Positions 61,643 through 64,000 of a stretch of 64,000 nucleotides of DNA are shown here, piece after piece. Each line of letters begins with the position of its first letter. Within the stretch, counting starts at the first letter, position 1. This DNA comes from Malonomonas sp036526255 (GTDB lineage Bacteria > Desulfobacterota > Desulfuromonadia > Desulfuromonadales > Geopsychrobacteraceae), in the NCBI GenBank assembly GCA_036526255.1, contig DATCYW010000080.1, forward strand, positions 1-64,000. The letters are read 5' to 3'. A model generated the notes under the pieces. The model searched no databases, was not told the origin of the DNA, and was given only the letters and a program-made list of their open reading frames with translations. A program made the translations under genes and the position numbers.

Positions 61643-61956
61643 CCGAGGTGGTCTTTATCACCGCAGAAGACGCGCGCTACGGTTTCAGTCTGGCGGGGGT
61701 GCAGCAGTTGACGGTCGCGCCGGAGCGAGCCGAAGAGTTATTGCGCCAGACCATTGTCGACGCCGACGTCGGGGTGGTGGTGATCGATGAGCGGCTGGTC
61801 CGATCGATCGATGCCAAATACTTCAGCGAACTCGAAAAAAGCTGGCGTGGCCTGCTGGTCACCCTGCCGGCACCTGAGCTATTGGCCGAAGGGGAGGATT
61901 ACCTGCAGCGGCTGATCAGAAGGGCGCTCGGTTATCATGTGAGGTTGCAGCTATGA
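61639..61956 (+). CDS. ntpG: V/A-type ATPase subunit F
   Basis: This 105-residue Rossmann-like subunit (EDARYGFSLAGVQQL; DVGVVVIDERLV) sits in the central rotor and can regulate ATPase activity. It overlaps its neighbours by four bases on each side. Confidence 0.87.
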   Translation: MTEVVFITAEDARYGFSLAGVQQLTVAPERAEELLRQTIVDADVGVVVIDERLVRSIDAKYFSELEKSWRGLLVTLPAPELLAEGEDYLQRLIRRALGYHVRLQL

Positions 61957-63578
61957 AGGGTGTGGTGACCAGTATTTCCGGAGCAACGGTCAGCGTCGAT
62001 ATCCGCGGTCTGCAGCTCTACGACCGGGTCTATATCGGCCATGCCCGGCTCTCCGGAGAAGTGGTCCACCTGGAAAAAACCTCGACCACGGTACAGGTCT
62101 TTGAGGATACCCACGGCCTCAGCATCGGCGAGCCGGCAGAAGGCACGCGGGCGCCCTTAACCGTCAGTCTCGGTCCCGGGCTGCTGGGCGGGATTTTTGA
62201 TGGTCTGCAGCGGCCGTTGCCGGCACTGCAGCAGGCAACCGGCGCTTTTTTGCAAACCACGCGGGAGATTCTGCCGATCGACCTGCAGCGCCAGTGGGAT
62301 TTTACCCCGTCCAAACAGCCCGGTGAAACCGTTGCCGCCGGCGAGGTTTTCGGCTCCGTCGCCGAGGGGCACCTGCAGCATCCGCTGTTTGCCAGCCATG
62401 CCGGTGAGCTCGAAACGATTACGCCAGGCACCTTTTCGCTGCATGAGCCGCTGGCGGTGCTCAAAGGGGGGCAGAAACTGTTCGGCTGGCAGAGCTGGCC
62501 GGTGCGGCGGCCGCGCGTCAGCGGCGGCAAGCGTCCGGCTGAAACTCCCCTGATCACCGGTCAGCGCTGCATCGATTTTCTGTTTCCGATGCTCAAAGGC
62601 GGGGTGGCGATCATCCCCGGTGGCTTCGGCACCGGCAAAACCGTGCTTGAGCAATCGATCGCCAAATTCGCCGATACCGACGTGGTGGTCTATGTCGGCT
62701 GCGGCGAACGTGGCAACGAGATGGCCGGGCTGCTGCGCGAATTCGGCGAACTGCTTGACAGCGCCGGACGGCCGCTGCTGGAGCGGACCATCGTCGTCGC
62801 CAACACTTCGAACATGCCGGTAGCGGCGCGTGAATCCTCGATCTTCACCGCTGTGACCATGGCCGAGTACTACCGCGACATGGGCTACGATGTGCTGTTT
62901 CTTGCCGACAGCCTGTCGCGCTGGGCCGAAGCGCTGCGTGAAATCTCCGCGTCGCTGGAAGAGATCCCTGGCGAAGAGGGCTACCCGACCTACCTCAGTT
63001 CGCGGCTTGCCGCCTTCATCGAACGCGCCGGGGTGGTCGAAACAGCGCTCGGCAAGCCGGGTTCGCTGAGCATGATCCTGGCGGTTTCGCCGCCCGGCGC
63101 CGATTTCTCCGAACCGGTGACGCAGGCCTGCCTGAGGGCGGCCGGGGCTTTTTATCTGCTGGATACCGCTCTGGCGCACAGCCGGCATTTTCCGGCGATC
63201 CACTGGACACAGAGCTATTCGTTGTTCGCGGCTCAAGGTAGTACCTATTTCTGCCGCGAGGTTGATGAGCGCTGGCCGGAGCTGCAACGTCGTTGCCGCG
63301 ATATTCTGCAGCAGGAGGATGCGCTGCGCGAGGTGGTCGAGGTGGTCGGCATGGAAGGGCTGCAGGATCAGGATCGACTGTTGATGTCCGCTGCTGAGCG
63401 GGTACGGCGCGATTTTCTCTGCCAGAACAGCTTCACAGAAGATGCGTTTTCGGCGCCGGCGCAGACGGCGCAGCGGATTTCCGAGATCATTGAAAACTAC
63501 GCTCAGGCCTTGAAACGGTTACAGCAGGGGGAACTGTTAGCCGACATCCTCAAAGGGGGCGATGATGCGTCTGGCTGA
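61953..63578 (+). CDS. ntpA: V/A-type ATPase catalytic subunit A
   Basis: This 541-residue subunit carries the nucleotide site: Walker A GGFGTGKT (223-230), arm CGERGNEMAGLLREF, and LADSLSRWAEALREIS. Usual A subunits are about 580-590 residues; the shortening lies partly in the N-terminal half, in the non-homologous region. SGGKRP precedes the core. The start overlaps subunit F by four bases. Confidence 0.93.
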   Translation: MKGVVTSISGATVSVDIRGLQLYDRVYIGHARLSGEVVHLEKTSTTVQVFEDTHGLSIGEPAEGTRAPLTVSLGPGLLGGIFDGLQRPLPALQQATGAFLQTTREILPIDLQRQWDFTPSKQPGETVAAGEVFGSVAEGHLQHPLFASHAGELETITPGTFSLHEPLAVLKGGQKLFGWQSWPVRRPRVSGGKRPAETPLITGQRCIDFLFPMLKGGVAIIPGGFGTGKTVLEQSIAKFADTDVVVYVGCGERGNEMAGLLREFGELLDSAGRPLLERTIVVANTSNMPVAARESSIFTAVTMAEYYRDMGYDVLFLADSLSRWAEALREISASLEEIPGEEGYPTYLSSRLAAFIERAGVVETALGKPGSLSMILAVSPPGADFSEPVTQACLRAAGAFYLLDTALAHSRHFPAIHWTQSYSLFAAQGSTYFCREVDERWPELQRRCRDILQQEDALREVVEVVGMEGLQDQDRLLMSAAERVRRDFLCQNSFTEDAFSAPAQTAQRISEIIENYAQALKRLQQGELLADILKGGDDASG

Positions 63579-64000
63579 ACACTGCTACCGATCGGTCTGT
63601 GCAATCCGCGGGCCGCTGGTGTTTGTCGAGCGGGTCTTTGCGGCGCGCATCGGCGAAAGCGTGACCCTGCTGGCGCCGAACGGTCAGGCGCTGGACGGAG
63701 AGGTGCTGAAGATCGACACCGAACAGGTGCTGATTCAGGTCTTCGGCGAGACCCACGGCCTCGATCTGGAAAAGACCAGCGTTACTTTTCACGATTCGGT
63801 CAAGCGTGCGCCCCTGTCGCGGCATTGTCTGGGGCGGACCTTCAACGGTTCTTTCGCGCCGATCGACGGTGCGCCGATGTACATTCCCGAGCGCTGGCAG
63901 GCGGTCTCCGGGGTGCCGATCAACCCGGTCGCGCGGGAATATCCGCGTGAGATGATCGAGACCGGCATCTCCGCCATCGATGGCCTGAATAGCCTGATCA
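63562..64000 (+). CDS. ntpB: V/A-type ATPase subunit B, partial
   Basis: The first 146 residues are present (YRSVCAIRGPLVFVERV; LGRTFNGSFAPIDGAP; INPVAREYPREMIETGISAIDGL), and the frame runs off the right edge. Subunit B is the non-catalytic partner of A. Two ATGs occur (63562 and 63565) after AAAGGGGG; either could serve. It overlaps subunit A by 17 bases. Subunit D is expected next. Confidence 0.93.
   Translation, partial: MMRLAEHCYRSVCAIRGPLVFVERVFAARIGESVTLLAPNGQALDGEVLKIDTEQVLIQVFGETHGLDLEKTSVTFHDSVKRAPLSRHCLGRTFNGSFAPIDGAPMYIPERWQAVSGVPINPVAREYPREMIETGISAIDGLNSLI

Noticed and set aside
1..64000. tRNA, rRNA genes and CRISPR arrays
   Set aside because: No cloverleaf sequence, rRNA core or regularly spaced short repeats was recognised by eye; a tRNAscan/CRISPR search would settle this.

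Overview
The window looks like a piece of chromosome from an anaerobic or microaerotolerant Gram-negative bacterium. Its gene content fits the Desulfuromonadales/Geobacter-type deltaproteobacteria best: two-iron superoxide reductase, multi-subunit 2-oxoacid:ferredoxin oxidoreductase, NAD-linked HoxEFUYH hydrogenase, anaerobic cobalamin enzymes with a predicted-exported CbiK, and many c-di-GMP/PilZ/HDOD signalling proteins. This placement is inferred from content only; no rRNA or other definitive marker is present. Genes are dense, moderately GC-rich and grouped in short, overlapping operons. No rRNA, tRNA or CRISPR array was found.

Layout. (1) 1-5700 is accessory DNA. It is a chromosomal integron with intI (4666-5637), an attI-side junction at 4520-4526, and three gene cassettes transcribed away from intI (YcxB-like protein, DUF2703 protein, EamA transporter). 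Each cassette ends in an attC site whose R'' box is the exact reverse complement of that cassette's own leading core site. Beyond the third cassette lies a group II intron (about 88-2259, with reverse transcriptase) just upstream of a gene cut by the window edge. (2) 5790-8644 holds a YkgJ-type protein, a solute-binding protein and a PocR-GGDEF protein. (3) 8610-14612 is a cobalamin-riboswitch operon on the minus strand: exported CbiK, an ABC-2 exporter pair, a BtuCDF-type importer and CbiL. (4) 14666-23703 holds an OmpA-type lipoprotein, then nadC-birA-coaX, an EF-G paralogue lacking the switch II histidine, a SPOR protein, an unknown helical protein, and MOSC plus MogA. (5) 23805-31419 is mostly signalling and housekeeping: REC-PilZ, a CheD-like/HDOD fusion with the CheD cysteine replaced, M24 peptidase, MshEN-REC, sirtuin, YbaK and rhomboid. 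(6) 31557-36520 has a frameshifted PsiE-family gene, hflKC, a TraB-family protein, a probable 6S-like RNA, superoxide reductase and a candidate 26-residue membrane protein. (7) 36521-41504 is an oxidoreductase operon (porG, a GltD-PorD fusion, porA, porB) led by an XRE-cupin regulator. (8) 41820-43456 has a GNAT and an M20 peptidase. (9) 43499-48448 is hoxEFUYH. (10) 48690-53360 encodes a two-protein biotin-dependent acyl-CoA carboxylase. (11) 53988-57455 has threonine aldolase, DUF3422 and GMP reductase. (12) 57662-64000 is a V/A-type ATPase operon (G-I-K-E-C-F-A-B) running off the right edge.

How the parts fit. The Por and Hox operons would exchange electrons among 2-oxoacids, ferredoxin, NAD(P)H and H2. 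BirA would biotinylate the carboxylase subunit at 48690-51566. CbiK and CbiL supply consecutive early steps of anaerobic corrin synthesis under B12-riboswitch control, alongside a corrinoid/metal importer. The V-type ATPase would interconvert ATP and an ion gradient. Operons, folds and motifs are read from the sequence; substrates are mostly inferred.
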